Shown: in pieces, positions 23,101-29,741 of the stretch
How the letters are laid out: every line of letters begins with the position of its first letter
Numbering within the stretch: the first letter of the stretch is position 1
DNA from: Pachyseris speciosa
Taxonomy: Eukaryota > Cnidaria > Anthozoa > Scleractinia > Pachyseridae
Assembly: GCA_016490735.1 (NCBI GenBank)
Contig: JAEMWC010000372.1
Location: 637,501 to 701,500, forward strand
Direction: 5' to 3'
DNA: 64,000 bases
Translations under genes and position numbers: made by a program
The notes under the pieces: generated by a model
The model's input: the letters and a program-made list of their open reading frames with translations, nothing else
Told to the model about the DNA's origin: nothing
The model's database searches: none

Positions 23101-26100
23101 CCCGGCTCCCAACAGAGAAAAGAGAGAGGATCATTGCCCTGCTGGATGCGTGGTCGGGTAAGCGGTTCTGTAGGCGGAGGGAGCTGGAGTCCCTTATTGG
23201 CCACCTCCACCATGCTTGTAAGATAGCCCCTCAGGGAAGGACATTTCTTCGACGCATGATCAACTTACTGTGTACTTTCAGACGCGATGACCATCCCATT
23301 AGACTGAACCAGGACTTTCTTCGGGACTTAACTTGGTGGCAGGAACTGTTCCGAAGCTGGGAGGGTCTTAGTTTTTTCCTTATGCCTACGTGGGCCCCCC
23401 TTCCAGATTTCCAGGTGTCATCAGATGCGGCAGGCTCTCTGGGCTATGGAGCTATCTTTAACAATCAGTGGTTCTTTGGCGCGTGGTCAGTGTCTCAGCA
23501 ACCCCTATCAATCGCATACAAGGAACTGTTCCCTATTGTTGTGGCGGTGTATTTGTGGGGTCCTGTGTGGGTGTCACGGCGGGTCGAGTTTTTATGTGAC
23601 AACGAGTCTGTGGTGGCTGTTCTGTCTTCTGGTACCTCCAGAGACCCTGACTTAATGGTTTTGTTGCGTTACTTAGCATTGTTGGCAGTGCGCCATTCAT
23701 TTTCCTTTACTGCTTCTTCAGTTTGGGGTAAATCTAACCCAGTTGCGGATGCTCTTTCTCGTTTCCAGTTTCAGCGATTCAGGCACCTGGCCCCGCTAGC
23801 CGAGCAGTCTCCGATGCCAGTCCCCCCTGTTCTGTTGATGGCGTTGCAAGTCATGTGACAGAGAGATGCCAATTTTTTCTTTATCAGGGCCTAGCCCCAT
23901 CTACACGGCGGGTATACTTGTCAGCCCAGCGCCGCTACTTCGATTTCTGCCGTCAGGATGGCCTTCTGAGCCCAGATGGTGCTCCTTTACCAGCTGACGA
24001 ACGGTTGCTCATGCGTTTTGCGTCCTTTTTGGCCGACAGCCTCCACCACTCGTCCATCAAAGTGTATCTCAGTGCAGTGCGGTCACTTCACATCGACAAT
24101 GGCTTACCTGATCCCCTGATTAACTGTCTGCAGCTACAGCGGCTACTACGGGGCATAAAGCGTGTGCAGGGTTCATCTACCTCAAAGCACCTTCCCATCA
24201 CTATTGACCTCTTAAAGGTCATCCAGCGATCCTTGGACCTGAATTCCAGGGACCATGTCATGCTCTGGGCAACGTGTTGCCTCGGTTTCTTCGGTTTCCT
24301 CAGAGCTGGTGAGTTCACTACAAATTCTTCGTTTGACCCCAATATCCATTTGACAGTTAGGGACGTGCAAGCGGATTCTTTGGTGGACCCTACATGCTTT
24401 AAAGTTCATATCAAGTGCTCCAAGACAGACCCCTTTCGTGTTGGCTGTGACATTTATGTGGGTCGGGGCAACAGCCTTATCTGCCCAGTGGTGGCCCTTG
24501 GTAATTTTTTGGCACTGCGTGGCCCATCTCCAGGACCCATGTTTTGCTATACGGATGGCCGTCCTTTAACTAGGCAGCAGTTATCATCCTTGGTGCAGGC
24601 TATTTTACACTCTGCTGGTTATTCAGGCTCTTACTCGGGCCACAGCTTCCGGATTGGTGCGGCTACCACAGCTGCTTCACGGGGAGTCCCTGATCACCTT
24701 ATCAAAACTTTAGGTCGATGGTCTAGCGATGCCTATCAACTCTATATCCGCACACCAGTTGGCTCTCTCACCCAGGTCTCCAGTCAGTTGGCATAGCAGG
24801 TGGGGCTTGTGCGTCTCTTCACTCAGGGTTGGGTGCCTCAGGTCTGGTCCCTTGGGGGCTGTGTCTCTGTGGCCACGAGCCCCCATTGCTCCGGGCTGTC
24901 CCAACCCGGAGGTCCTTCGGCATGGCGGGCGGGGCTCGTGGCTGGGTTGTGGGTAGGGCAGGCTTATGGGGTGTTCTACCTACCTGGGTTTGGGTTGGCG
25001 GTACCAGCCCCTGGCTCCTGGGCACCCAACCTCCATTTGCGACAGAGGCGTTAAATAGGGTTAAATGTAATTTAACTAAGTTAACGACTTGGAGCAAGTT
25101 TGCTCCTTGGTGGCGTGGCGTAGCGTGGCGTTAGCGTTATTGACGTATAGTTTGAGCACGAGTGGCACATTAGCATTTGGGCCTTTGTTGTTACATTACT
25201 GTTTGGGCCTGGTTCAGGTCTGCGGGCAGTTGCGTGGCCAGCGGTATCCTCTTGCAATTTAGGCGTGCTCCTTTGCACGTGCTCAGAATTTCACTCTACT
25301 CAGCGTTGTTCGTGGCGTAGTTGGTTTATCGCGTTTTGTTGGGCCTTTCTTCCCCTCCCTTCCCTCCCAGTAGTGTTAGTTTCTTATTGTTTGGGGGTTG
25401 GTTAGGGTTGGGTTATTTCTGTTTTATTTAATACTTATTATTTTTCCACTGAGCTTCTAGTCTCAGTGTGACGGGTGTTAGGGTTGGGGCTGGGTTGCGG
25501 GCGGGGCTCGTGGCTGGGTTGTGGGTAGGGCAGGCTTATGGGGTGTTCTACCTACCTGGGTTTGGGTTGGCGGTACCAGCCCCTGGCTCCTGGGCACCCA
25601 ACCTCCATTTGCGACAGAGGCGTTAAAAGACATTACATGTCCCAAAAGAATCCTCTAGAATACTCCCTAATGGCAGTCAATTTCCATCATGAATCTACTT
25701 AACACATAATTACTTTCAAGCTTGTGCTAGCAGTGAATATAATTATTTCGTGGATTATAATACATTCATTACCTTGTACGGTGTATGTAGGTACTACACT
25801 TCCACTAAAATAATCCAATATTTTGCTGAAATTAAACCAGTTGCAATTCCCCTGTATCCTCTCCACAGAAATACAAAAAATATTGAATCTTAACTTTTCA
25901 AAATGTAACATTATTGAAATCTTAATAAATCGCCTAGGAATTGCAGACATGCTAACAAAACATGATATTGCATGCCCACTGATAGACTGCTGATGACAGT
26001 TTCTGTAGGCTCATTGAAAAGCATGTATTTAATATGTGACTGGGCATGACAGGGTCAAGTGACCCTCAGCCCTGGAAGGTGGAATGAGTTTAAAATGAAA

Positions 26101-28043
26101 TCTTTGCAGTTTAATTTCCTCAACTTACTTGCAGAGGGTCTCAATGGAGGTTGATGATAAAAAAAAAAGCCATTTTGACAGTTGACAATTAAAATTGGCT
26201 TGCTCGTTTGACAGTTGACAATAAAAATGTTGTGTTTTTGATGGCTGATGGTTAAACGTTGGCCATTTGACAGTTGACCTCATTGAAGTGTTTTTGACGG
26301 TTGATCACCATTAAATTTTTGGCCACTTGACGGCTGACAGTTAACTCCATTGAGACCATCCTTGCAATCTGTGCAATAACCTTTAAATAATAATATTACT
26401 GCAGTAACTGATTGACACTTCAGGTGTGGGTGCATAGTATAAATTATAAAGCGACAATTTCTAAATGAAATAATGACATTGTAAATATTTGCTTCTTGCA
26501 TAAAATAAGCGTACCCCAGGTACAGGAACGACGGAAACCTTTAGGCTTTAATAATCTTGCACCCTCAAACAATTCTGCTATCTTTATGCACCTATCAATG
26601 TTAGTCCCGAGGGGGGGATACGGGATGGGGTGGGGACTTTGATCTGAAACGCAAATTTTGTGTCAAACCTCCCCACCCTTGGGTAAAGTTTTGAGTTCAA
26701 AGTTCCCTACTGTAGGGTTTTAGATCCAAGAGGTTGACCTCTTAAATGCACAATACACACACTCCAGATTTAAAAATCACAGTTTTTTTCTTTTAACAAC
26801 GGGAATGAAAGAACACTTGAAGAAACTGATAGTTTATCATTAATAATAGATTGGGCAAATTTTCATTTATTTACCTTTCTTTCCTCCATCTTGTCCGTGC
26901 CTCACAGGGTTTTCTGGTATTTTCATGATGGCAAAGTCACTCATATGAGTCGTATGTCGGCCAGTTTCAAGAAGGCAGTATCACAGCGTGTCTTATACCA
27001 TGGCAAAGTCCAAGCCCAAGAAACGGTCTTTTATTAATATTTCTTCAGTTTTCAAGTTTGATCAAACTTCCCCACCCTGGGGCCAACATTCTCTTCAAGT
27101 TGTCAAAATTCCCCACCAGGGGCAGGAGATGTCGATCAAAGTCCCCACCTCATCCCGTATCCCCCCCCCCCCCCCAACCTTGGGACTAACATTGATAGGT
27201 GCATTAAACCTGAAGCAATTCTTTGGAAGTTTTGTTGAATAATTTTTGTTCGCGTGAATGCATGTGCAGTTTCATTGCTATTTTATTTTAGCAACAATTA
27301 AAAGAGTCAAGATTTTTCACGGGTTTCTCTAGGAGGCCTTCTTCAGAAGAGAAGTGTGGATCATTCTAACTGCAACAGCACAACATTGAACTTGAAGATC
27401 AGTAATGCTTTCATGCAAAACAAAACACCCAAACGTGCAGGCAAGCACATCCGTAACTGAAGTGCAATTGCATATTTATGTCCCCTCCAGGCAACATGCT
27501 CCATACCCCTTATGCTCGTTTATACAGTATCATTACTCAGCTGAATGAGATCACTTTTTTTTTGAAAGATCAAATTATTAAGTGTCTCGAGGTAAGGCAG
27601 AACTTGTTGCATAATAAAACATTGGAGTAAAGCAACTAAACCTGCAAACCCCAGCACAGCTGCATTCAAGCTCAATTTGTTTACCAGATCGACTACACAC
27701 ATGTTGTTACGTAAGCTGCTTTTGATTCGCAAAATTCAGCTCATATTTACGCGCCAAAACACTCTGCTTCGATTCTTGAGATTCCCTAGAAATTAAGCTT
27801 ATTAGCTAAAAGTGTATGGAATCGCATAGGCGAAGGTAATTGCCCTCACCTGTCATCACCGTCCGCTGGAGCCGATCCATTTTTAGCCGTTTCACCATTC
27901 TTGTAAATCTCATCCTTTGAAGGCGCAATTTTGACTTCAAAATCATTAGGATCTTTGCCAGGGTATGGAGGGGGATCAGGTAAGGAGCTTGATTCAGTTG
28001 TCGGACGATAACTCCCGACCACACCGTCTTCCACGACGTCCAT
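3015..28043 (-). CDS. ABCB1/P-glycoprotein-like ABC transporter, 5' half (8 exons, partial)
   Basis: This is a spliced gene for a full ABC exporter of the ABCB (multidrug resistance/P-glycoprotein) type, an ATP-driven efflux pump of the plasma membrane. Exons, in order, are 28043-27850, 19465-19399, 15643-15264, 14691-14520, 9175-9051, 8602-8486, 6867-6813 and 3128-3015. All junctions are GT/AG and the phases add up to 1224 nt (408 codons). The product has an acidic, Pro-rich N-terminal tail (residues 1-87) followed by transmembrane domain 1, with P-gp hallmarks such as [17 protein letters not shown] and [13 protein letters not shown]. It stops after QVFQIIDR, the point where nucleotide-binding domain 1 normally begins. 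No Walker A exon was found in 1-3014, so NBD1, TMD2 and NBD2 lie left of the window. The coding sequence shows no internal stops. The family assignment is strong; the exact orthologue (ABCB1 versus ABCB4/11) cannot be decided. Confidence 0.93.
3333..5213. mobile_element. 1.9-kb TIR element in ABCB intron 7, no transposase
   Basis: The ends are inverted copies: left GGCCTTGCGGACGATGTTGG (3333-) and right GGCCTTGCGCACGGTGTTGG read on the minus strand from 5213. The similarity continues for about 37 bp (TTACCACGCG and beyond). Both ends abut CTGT (3329-3332 and 5214-5217), a possible 4-bp target duplication. Subterminal CGTTTGAAA/TTTCAAACG words occur at 3830-3900 and 4800-4960. No long open frame is present, so it is probably non-autonomous. 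Superfamily undecided. Confidence 0.6.
5625..6691. mobile_element. 1.07-kb TIR element in ABCB intron 7
   Basis: Inverted ends of about 30 bp: left TACCATAAACACCGGCGTAT, right (minus strand) TACCGTAAACACCGACGTAT, both continuing into AAGCYGCACC. No transposase frame was recognised. The flanks themselves are similar to each other: about 65 bp around 5560-5624 (TTCTTTGCACAA, ACAATCAATC, ATTATTATTTCAATTA) recurs at 6695-6772, so a duplicated stretch surrounds the element. Confidence 0.65.
6813..6867 (-). CDS. ABCB exon 7 (55 bp), extracellular loop between TM5 and TM6
   Basis: Small exon encoding [18 protein letters not shown] after the split Trp codon. It corresponds to the P-gp segment WYG followed by an acidic loop and the start of TM6. 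Acceptor TTGTAG, donor GTAAGA; ends in phase 0. The 55-bp length matches the phases of its neighbours. Confidence 0.9.
6868..8485. other. ABCB intron 6, no gene or repeat recognised
   Basis: AT-rich sequence with one Lys-rich open frame (7367-7555, plus) that looks like chance low-complexity sequence. Nothing else supportable was seen. Confidence 0.4.
8486..8602 (-). CDS. ABCB exon 6, TM5
   Basis: A 117-bp exon encoding [20 protein letters not shown] and TM5 ([18 protein letters not shown]), ending inside the Trp codon of the conserved FWYG motif (donor GTTAGT). The acceptor is CAG at 8603-8605. Confidence 0.92.
9051..9175 (-). CDS. ABCB exon 5, intracellular loop 2
   Basis: A 125-bp exon encoding [18 protein letters not shown] and [17 protein letters not shown]. 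This is the intracellular loop with the coupling helix that contacts an NBD, and one of the best conserved stretches of P-gp. Acceptor TTTTAG, donor GTGAAC. It ends in phase 2, completing an Arg codon with exon 6. Confidence 0.93.
9176..10299. other. ABCB intron 4, proximal part, nothing recognised
   Basis: AT-rich intronic sequence between exon 5 and the TTAA-flanked element. No open frame with family resemblance and no clear inverted ends. Confidence 0.4.
11421..12145. mobile_element. 725-bp TWA-flanked MITE, copy 1
   Basis: The ends are TGCACTTATCAGTGTCATGC and, inverted, TGCACCTATCAGTGTCAAGC, flanked by TAA on both sides (11418-11420, 12146-12148). G-rich tracts follow the left TIR and C-rich tracts precede the right one. 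A second family member lies at 26587-27203 with TTA duplications. Three-base TWA duplications point to the PIF/Harbinger superfamily. Inside, an ATG followed by three codons and a GTGAGT donor-like site (about 11661-11682) looks like a first exon. Confidence 0.75.
12485..12905 (+). repeat. Degenerate tandem array, unit about 40 bp
   Basis: Repeated variants of GCAAAATTTCGCTCGAACTA joined to ATTGCGGAGTGCC-type segments. About five units at 12485-12660 and more degraded ones at 12810-12905, separated by unrelated AT-rich sequence. They lie within the TA-flanked element. Confidence 0.7.
13877..14230. mobile_element. tRNA-derived SINE pair in inverted orientation
   Basis: A plus-strand SINE-like unit (about 13945-14228) contains a tRNA-like head at 14084-14156 and a tail GAATTTTTTTCAGGCTTC. 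A truncated minus-strand copy of the same 3' part lies directly to its left (13877-13945), so the two ends form a near-perfect inverted repeat (ATGAAGAATGATCCTCGCAG). The sequence GCGAGGATCATTCTTCATTT recurs at 61617 in the right half of the window. Confidence 0.75.
14084..14156 (+). tRNA. tRNA-Thr-like sequence (SINE head, probably not functional)
   Basis: The sequence has a 7-bp acceptor stem (GGCTTCA/TGAAGTC with one G-T pair), an A box (TAGCTCAGTTGG), a D stem (GCTC/GAGC) and a T arm with B box GGTTCAAATCC. The anticodon arm is imperfect: the stem has a mismatch, the loop is 8 nt and lacks T33, and the best reading of the anticodon is AGT (Thr). It lies inside a repeat, so it is more likely the RNA polymerase III promoter of a SINE than a working tRNA. 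Confidence 0.55.
14310..14500. repeat. C-run/G-run bounded repeat near ABCB exon 4
   Basis: A stretch bounded by AAAATCTCCCCC on the left and GGGGGGGCTGTTC on the right, containing several GACTG/CTGACAGCT-like words. It may be a small inverted-repeat element, but the ends are not clean. Confidence 0.35.
14520..14691 (-). CDS. ABCB exon 4, TM3
   Basis: A 172-bp exon, a size also typical of vertebrate ABCB1 (established knowledge). It encodes [20 protein letters not shown]3 ([20 protein letters not shown]) and the start of TM4 ([18 protein letters not shown]). Splice sites: acceptor TTTACAG, donor GTAGGT. It ends in phase 0. Confidence 0.93.
15264..15643 (-). CDS. ABCB exon 3, TM1-TM2 of transmembrane domain 1
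   Basis: Longest exon in the window (380 bp, residues 88-214). It opens with [19 protein letters not shown], the conserved start of TM1, followed by an extracellular loop carrying an N-glycosylation sequon (GNVTEP) and TM2 ([19 protein letters not shown]). It then has the intracellular helix with [20 protein letters not shown], diagnostic of ABCB exporters. The acceptor is TTTCAG at 15644-15649 and the donor is GTAAGTG after 15264. Confidence 0.93.
15822..16227 (-). mobile_element. LINE 3' end with ORF2 C-terminus
   Basis: The minus-strand frame 16227-15928 encodes [20 protein letters not shown], then a [20 protein letters not shown] segment. This is the conserved tail found after the RT of L2/CR1-type non-LTR retrotransposons. 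It is followed by a 3' end containing TTGTAAAGCGATATAGAGC-like sequence and an (ATT)n tail at 15826-15843. The element is 5' truncated, as usual for LINEs. It sits in ABCB intron 2. Confidence 0.8.
16564..18952. mobile_element. 2.4-kb TA-flanked TIR element (pogo/Tc1-like ends)
   Basis: The ends are CAGTGCAGGCCAGAATTAAG and its inverted copy, extended as CGAAC, flanked by TA (16562-16563, 18953-18954). Subterminal ACGCGT/GACGCG words occur at both ends. The CAG start, the TTAAGCG core and the TA duplication resemble pogo/Tigger-type ends of the Tc1/mariner supergroup. No transposase is visible. It contains a 177-bp MITE at 17947. Confidence 0.75.
17947..18123. mobile_element. 177-bp TTA-flanked MITE
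   Basis: The ends are GGGCCTGATTACATGAGCCG and its exact inverted copy, continuing through GGCTGGCCCGGTT. They are flanked by TTA on both sides (17944-17946, 18124-18126). The 3-bp TTA duplication suggests PIF/Harbinger affiliation. The whole unit folds into a long GC-rich hairpin. Confidence 0.85.
19170..19306 (+). repeat. Tandem duplication of about 65 bp
   Basis: The block AATGACTGCAAAGCAAGAAG ... AAAGTCACCCCC occurs at about 19181-19240 and again at about 19252-19306, each ending in a C-run. It lies just downstream (gene sense) of ABCB exon 2. Confidence 0.85.
19399..19465 (-). CDS. ABCB exon 2 (67 bp), Lys/Glu-rich linker
   Basis: Short exon between an acceptor ending in CAG and the donor GTAAGG. 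It completes a Ser codon split with exon 1 and adds [20 protein letters not shown] plus QL. It is a charged linker leading into the membrane domain; P-gp proteins have a similar Lys/Glu-rich segment before TM1 ending in a Pro-Val-x-x-Leu-Phe motif. It keeps the frame exactly between exons 1 and 3. Confidence 0.85.
20486..20782 (+). repeat. DIRS element split direct repeat A1
   Basis: Begins TAGGGTTAAATGTAATTTAA and matches A2 at 25056-25352 with only a few substitutions (for example GGCGTTTG versus GGCCTTTG). It presumably contains the promoter for the element. Confidence 0.92.
20938..22090 (+). pseudogene. DIRS element gag-like ORF, split by one frame change
   Basis: The first frame (20938-21573) encodes a Ser/Thr/Ala-rich N-terminus and a helical segment ([20 protein letters not shown]). 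The second (to 22090, open from about 21548) continues with [20 protein letters not shown] and a Cys-rich end. The join lies at a run of five T (about 21545), so one base separates the frames: either a mutation or a slippery site. The Cys-rich end has a C-x7-C-x6-C-x3-H finger, then C-x2-C-x3-H-x4-C, likely nucleic-acid binding. The role is structural/nucleocapsid by analogy with other DIRS gags. The ATG at 20938 is the first good start after A1. Confidence 0.8.
22092..23858 (+). CDS. DIRS element reverse transcriptase-RNase H
   Basis: An intact frame of 589 codons from the ATG that follows the gag stop by one base (the frame is open back to 21879). RT motifs in order: [31 protein letters not shown] (catalytic Asp of motif A), [14 protein letters not shown] (motif B) and CHYLDDFL (motif C, YLDD). 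RNase H follows with [38 protein letters not shown] and [11 protein letters not shown], giving the D-E-D-D set. It copies the element RNA into DNA and removes the RNA strand. The ORF overlaps the recombinase ORF and ends in ATGTGA. No stops or frameshifts: this part may still be functional. Confidence 0.93.
   Translation: MITSPPASCVHSVNDLVPVDPDQYRGLCGSVAAFSSDSTGLPGSSVPVRSFSPLVQVQLVSPLQLSQFQAELCDYPDQTAAAYVLTSLQEGFHIGFETSSVTLRSASSNMRSALVHPSVIDAYLETEVSHGRVAGPFTSPPFPDLHISRFGVIPKSNQPGKWRLILDLSLPEGHSVNEGIPKPPFSVQYVTVDSFIEGIMARGRGTLMAKFDVASAYRNVAVHPQDRPLLGMVWRGKYFVDMALPFGLRSAPYIFTAIADLVQWMLTHNYGIDFLCHYLDDFLTLGPPASPVCYNNLQACIQLGSKIGLPLHPEKLEGPLTCLSILGIELDSTTMQARLPTEKRERIIALLDAWSGKRFCRRRELESLIGHLHHACKIAPQGRTFLRRMINLLCTFRRDDHPIRLNQDFLRDLTWWQELFRSWEGLSFFLMPTWAPLPDFQVSSDAAGSLGYGAIFNNQWFFGAWSVSQQPLSIAYKELFPIVVAVYLWGPVWVSRRVEFLCDNESVVAVLSSGTSRDPDLMVLLRYLALLAVRHSFSFTASSVWGKSNPVADALSRFQFQRFRHLAPLAEQSPMPVPPVLLMALQVM
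23855..24796 (+). CDS. DIRS element tyrosine recombinase
   Basis: A frame of 313 codons beginning with GTG, not ATG, inside the last codons of the RT ORF; the frame is also open well upstream (past 23771), so entry by -1 frameshift or splicing is likely. The N-terminal SAM-like core-binding domain starts with [20 protein letters not shown]. The catalytic domain has FLRAGEF (first Arg), [20 protein letters not shown] (His-x-x-Arg), [14 protein letters not shown] (Trp and nucleophile Tyr). This R-H-R-Y set marks a tyrosine recombinase that inserts the circular DNA copy. All catalytic residues are present. Confidence 0.92.
   Translation: MTERCQFFLYQGLAPSTRRVYLSAQRRYFDFCRQDGLLSPDGAPLPADERLLMRFASFLADSLHHSSIKVYLSAVRSLHIDNGLPDPLINCLQLQRLLRGIKRVQGSSTSKHLPITIDLLKVIQRSLDLNSRDHVMLWATCCLGFFGFLRAGEFTTNSSFDPNIHLTVRDVQADSLVDPTCFKVHIKCSKTDPFRVGCDIYVGRGNSLICPVVALGNFLALRGPSPGPMFCYTDGRPLTRQQLSSLVQAILHSAGYSGSYSGHSFRIGAATTAASRGVPDHLIKTLGRWSSDAYQLYIRTPVGSLTQVSSQLA
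24925..25055 (+). repeat. DIRS element split direct repeat B1
   Basis: 131 bp, starting GCGGGCGGGGCTCGTGGCTG and ending GAGGCGTTAAA; identical by eye to B2 (25497-25627). It directly abuts A2. Confidence 0.92.
25056..25352 (+). repeat. DIRS element split direct repeat A2
   Basis: Second copy of A1, directly downstream of B1. The B1-A2 junction (GTTAAA|TAGGG) is what a circular intermediate would carry at its joined ends. A spacer (25353-25496) with TAGGGTTGGG-like words separates it from B2. Confidence 0.92.
25497..25627 (+). repeat. DIRS element split direct repeat B2
   Basis: Terminal copy of B; the element ends GCGTTAAA against flanking AGACATT. Confidence 0.92.
26137..26357. mobile_element. 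Small TIR element with TTTGACAGTTGAC internal repeats
   Basis: The ends are GGTCTCAATGGAG and its inverted copy. The interior is a degenerate array of TTTGACAGTTGACAATAAAA-type units (about 25-45 bp apart). The flanks share TTGCA at a small distance, but a clean duplication is not visible. Confidence 0.6.
26587..27203. mobile_element. 617-bp TWA-flanked MITE, copy 2
   Basis: The ends are TGCACCTATCAATGTTAGTC and, inverted, the same sequence, flanked by TTA on both sides (26584-26586, 27204-27206). The GGATACGGGATGGGGTGGGG block next to each TIR is also inverted. Same family as 11421-12145, with longer matching arms. Probably a PIF/Harbinger-type MITE. Confidence 0.85.
27207..27849. other. 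Start of ABCB intron 1, nothing recognised
   Basis: AT-rich intron sequence between exon 1 and the MITE. The open frame at 27520-27732 (minus) has no recognisable family. Confidence 0.35.
27850..28043 (-). CDS. ABCB exon 1, N-terminal cytoplasmic tail
   Basis: First coding exon (residues 1-64, ends in phase 2 before GTGAGG). The start was chosen at the ATG at 28043 (VMDVVEDG context): it has G at -3 and G at +4, and no earlier in-frame ATG exists. The reading frame is open upstream only to 28223, where it starts at a TTG directly after a stop. The encoded tail is rich in Pro, Asp, Glu and Lys ([19 protein letters not shown]) and is hydrophilic, as expected for the cytoplasmic N-terminus of a P-gp. 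It is longer than the usual vertebrate tail. The promoter would lie right of about 28.25 kb; no TATA box stood out. Confidence 0.8.
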
Positions 28044-28443
28044 CACAAACTTTAGCTTACTGTTGGTCCGGTGAAGGTCTCTCCGTTCGCGCGTACTTCT
28101 AGACGTTGTTTTCAAAACGAGCCTCTGCTGCAGTTCTGACCACGTTGCTAATTGGAGGCCTTTTGTAGGCTCTCGTTGATTGACAAACGTTTTTTTGTTG
28201 AGATCAGCAATATCTTGAGACAAAAATTAACCTTTACGTCTTCACCTAAATCTGGCAGCTACATTGCGCATGTCAAAAGGACATCTGACGCGCAACAAGC
28301 TGTTAAAATAAACATACGCTAGGCTAACGCTAAAAATTTTGACGTATGGGAGCAGTTCTAACCCTTATGTTTAGGGATAGAACATACCCAGTAATTGGGC
28401 ATGGGACATTAGATGGTAAAAATGGATGTATTTATTTTGCACT

Positions 28444-28958
28444 GAGGGTCCCCCAGGGGGGTCTGTGTTCCCCTGTTCCCTTCAAAATTTTAACTCTGTT
28501 CCTTGTTCCCGTCCAAAATTACACCTTGTTCCCTTGTTACCCTTTCAAGATTAAATTTTATCTCTTATTCTTTGCATATACGTCCTAATTAACCAATCTG
28601 AACAAAACAAAATAACTGATTGAAGGTCTACAGTGTTGCTGATAAATTTTGATCATTAGTTCTGTGATATTTTTGACTTTGTGAAAGTATTTCGTAACAA
28701 AAATTAAAACAAATCGTAATAGACACGAAAGATGGCAACAAAAACTTGCCAAAGAAATCAGAAAACAGCAGAAAATCTTCTATCACCCCCACGTTTATGT
28801 AAAAAATGTAGGGCCTTGTAATTTTTTGTGTTTGTTCCCCTGTTCCCTAACCTATTTGATGTTCCCTTGTTCCCTACGATTTTTTTGCTTTGTTCCCGTG
28901 TTCCCATTGCCAAATTTCCCGTGTTCCCTTGTTCCCCCAAAACCCCTGGGGGACCCTC
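28444..28958. mobile_element. About 515-bp TIR element with GTTCCC repeats
   Basis: The ends are GAGGGTCCCCCAGGGG and its inverted copy CCCCTGGGGGACCCTC. Both subterminal regions consist of repeated TGTTCCC(C/T)TGTTCCC words in the same orientation. Eight-base flanks (TTGCACTG and CTACACTT) are similar but not identical, possibly a decayed 8-bp duplication as in hAT elements. It lies about 0.4 kb upstream of ABCB exon 1. Confidence 0.6.
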
Positions 28959-29656
28959 TACACTTACTTGAACTGTATATTAGTACAAAAAATAAATCCA
29001 TTGAACGTGTACATAATTTAAAAAAATTAAGGACAATTGACGTAAAACCTTTTACAAGGCCTGGTGATGCAATATCCGCTTGATGAGCGCGCGTGACAAA
29101 TCCACGGAAAGCAACAAAGCGCTAAGTTTGATTCATAAAATATGCAAACAGTGTGAGCAGCTGGGTTGGTGTATAGCCATATTTGGGCGATTTGAAATTC
29201 AACTGTGTGTAGTAGCACTGATCAGGAGCTAAAAGCAGTCAGCCTATGTTGTTCACTTTTTACCGACATCTCTCCTTACTGTCTCCTCCCCGACCTAGTT
29301 CATCGTTGTATAAGAACTGCAATACCGTCTGATATTCTTGTGTGCCAAATAAAACGCTTAGGTAAACATACCGCCCTTCAATTTTATACTAGTTAAATTC
29401 GCCGATGTAAAACCTCGCTGGGATTTTGCACAAGATTAAACAAAGATCACAACATCTTCCTCGTAGTTTGTCAAGTGGGCCCTCTCCTCGTGATTTGTCA
29501 AGACCTTGTTCGTCCGGCTAAAGAAAGTACTATGGTCATTCAACCGCAATGCCGGTAGGCCGCTCTTTTCACCCAGGGCTGCGCTTTGCGTGGATTACGA
29601 TCCTTTCCAGAGAATCAGTGGGACTATTCGACAAAGTAACAAACTACTATACACCA

Positions 29657-29658
<2 letters not shown>

Positions 29659-29740
<82 letters not shown>

Positions 29741-29741
29741 T
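29659..29741. repeat. (ATT)n microsatellite
   Basis: About 27 ATT units. The long Tyr-only and Ile-only frames here are artefacts of this repeat. Confidence 0.95.

Larger units (their letters stand above)
20486..25627 (+). mobile_element. DIRS-order (tyrosine-recombinase) retrotransposon with split direct repeats
   Basis: A full-length 5.1-kb element in ABCB intron 1, antisense to that gene. Its layout is A1 (20486-20782), gag, RT-RNase H, tyrosine recombinase, B1 (24925-25055), A2 (25056-25352), a spacer, B2 (25497-25627). A and B repeats are 297 and 131 bp and nearly identical between copies. Split direct repeats plus a tyrosine recombinase and no integrase define the Ngaro/PAT-like branch of the DIRS order (established knowledge). 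There is no target duplication; the ends meet the flank at a shared AAA, compatible with recombinase-mediated insertion of a circle. Confidence 0.92.

Noticed and set aside
24800..25134. Several overlapping Gly/Trp-rich frames after the recombinase stop
   Set aside because: They lie in the GC-rich non-coding end and B1/A2 repeats of the DIRS element and have no motif.
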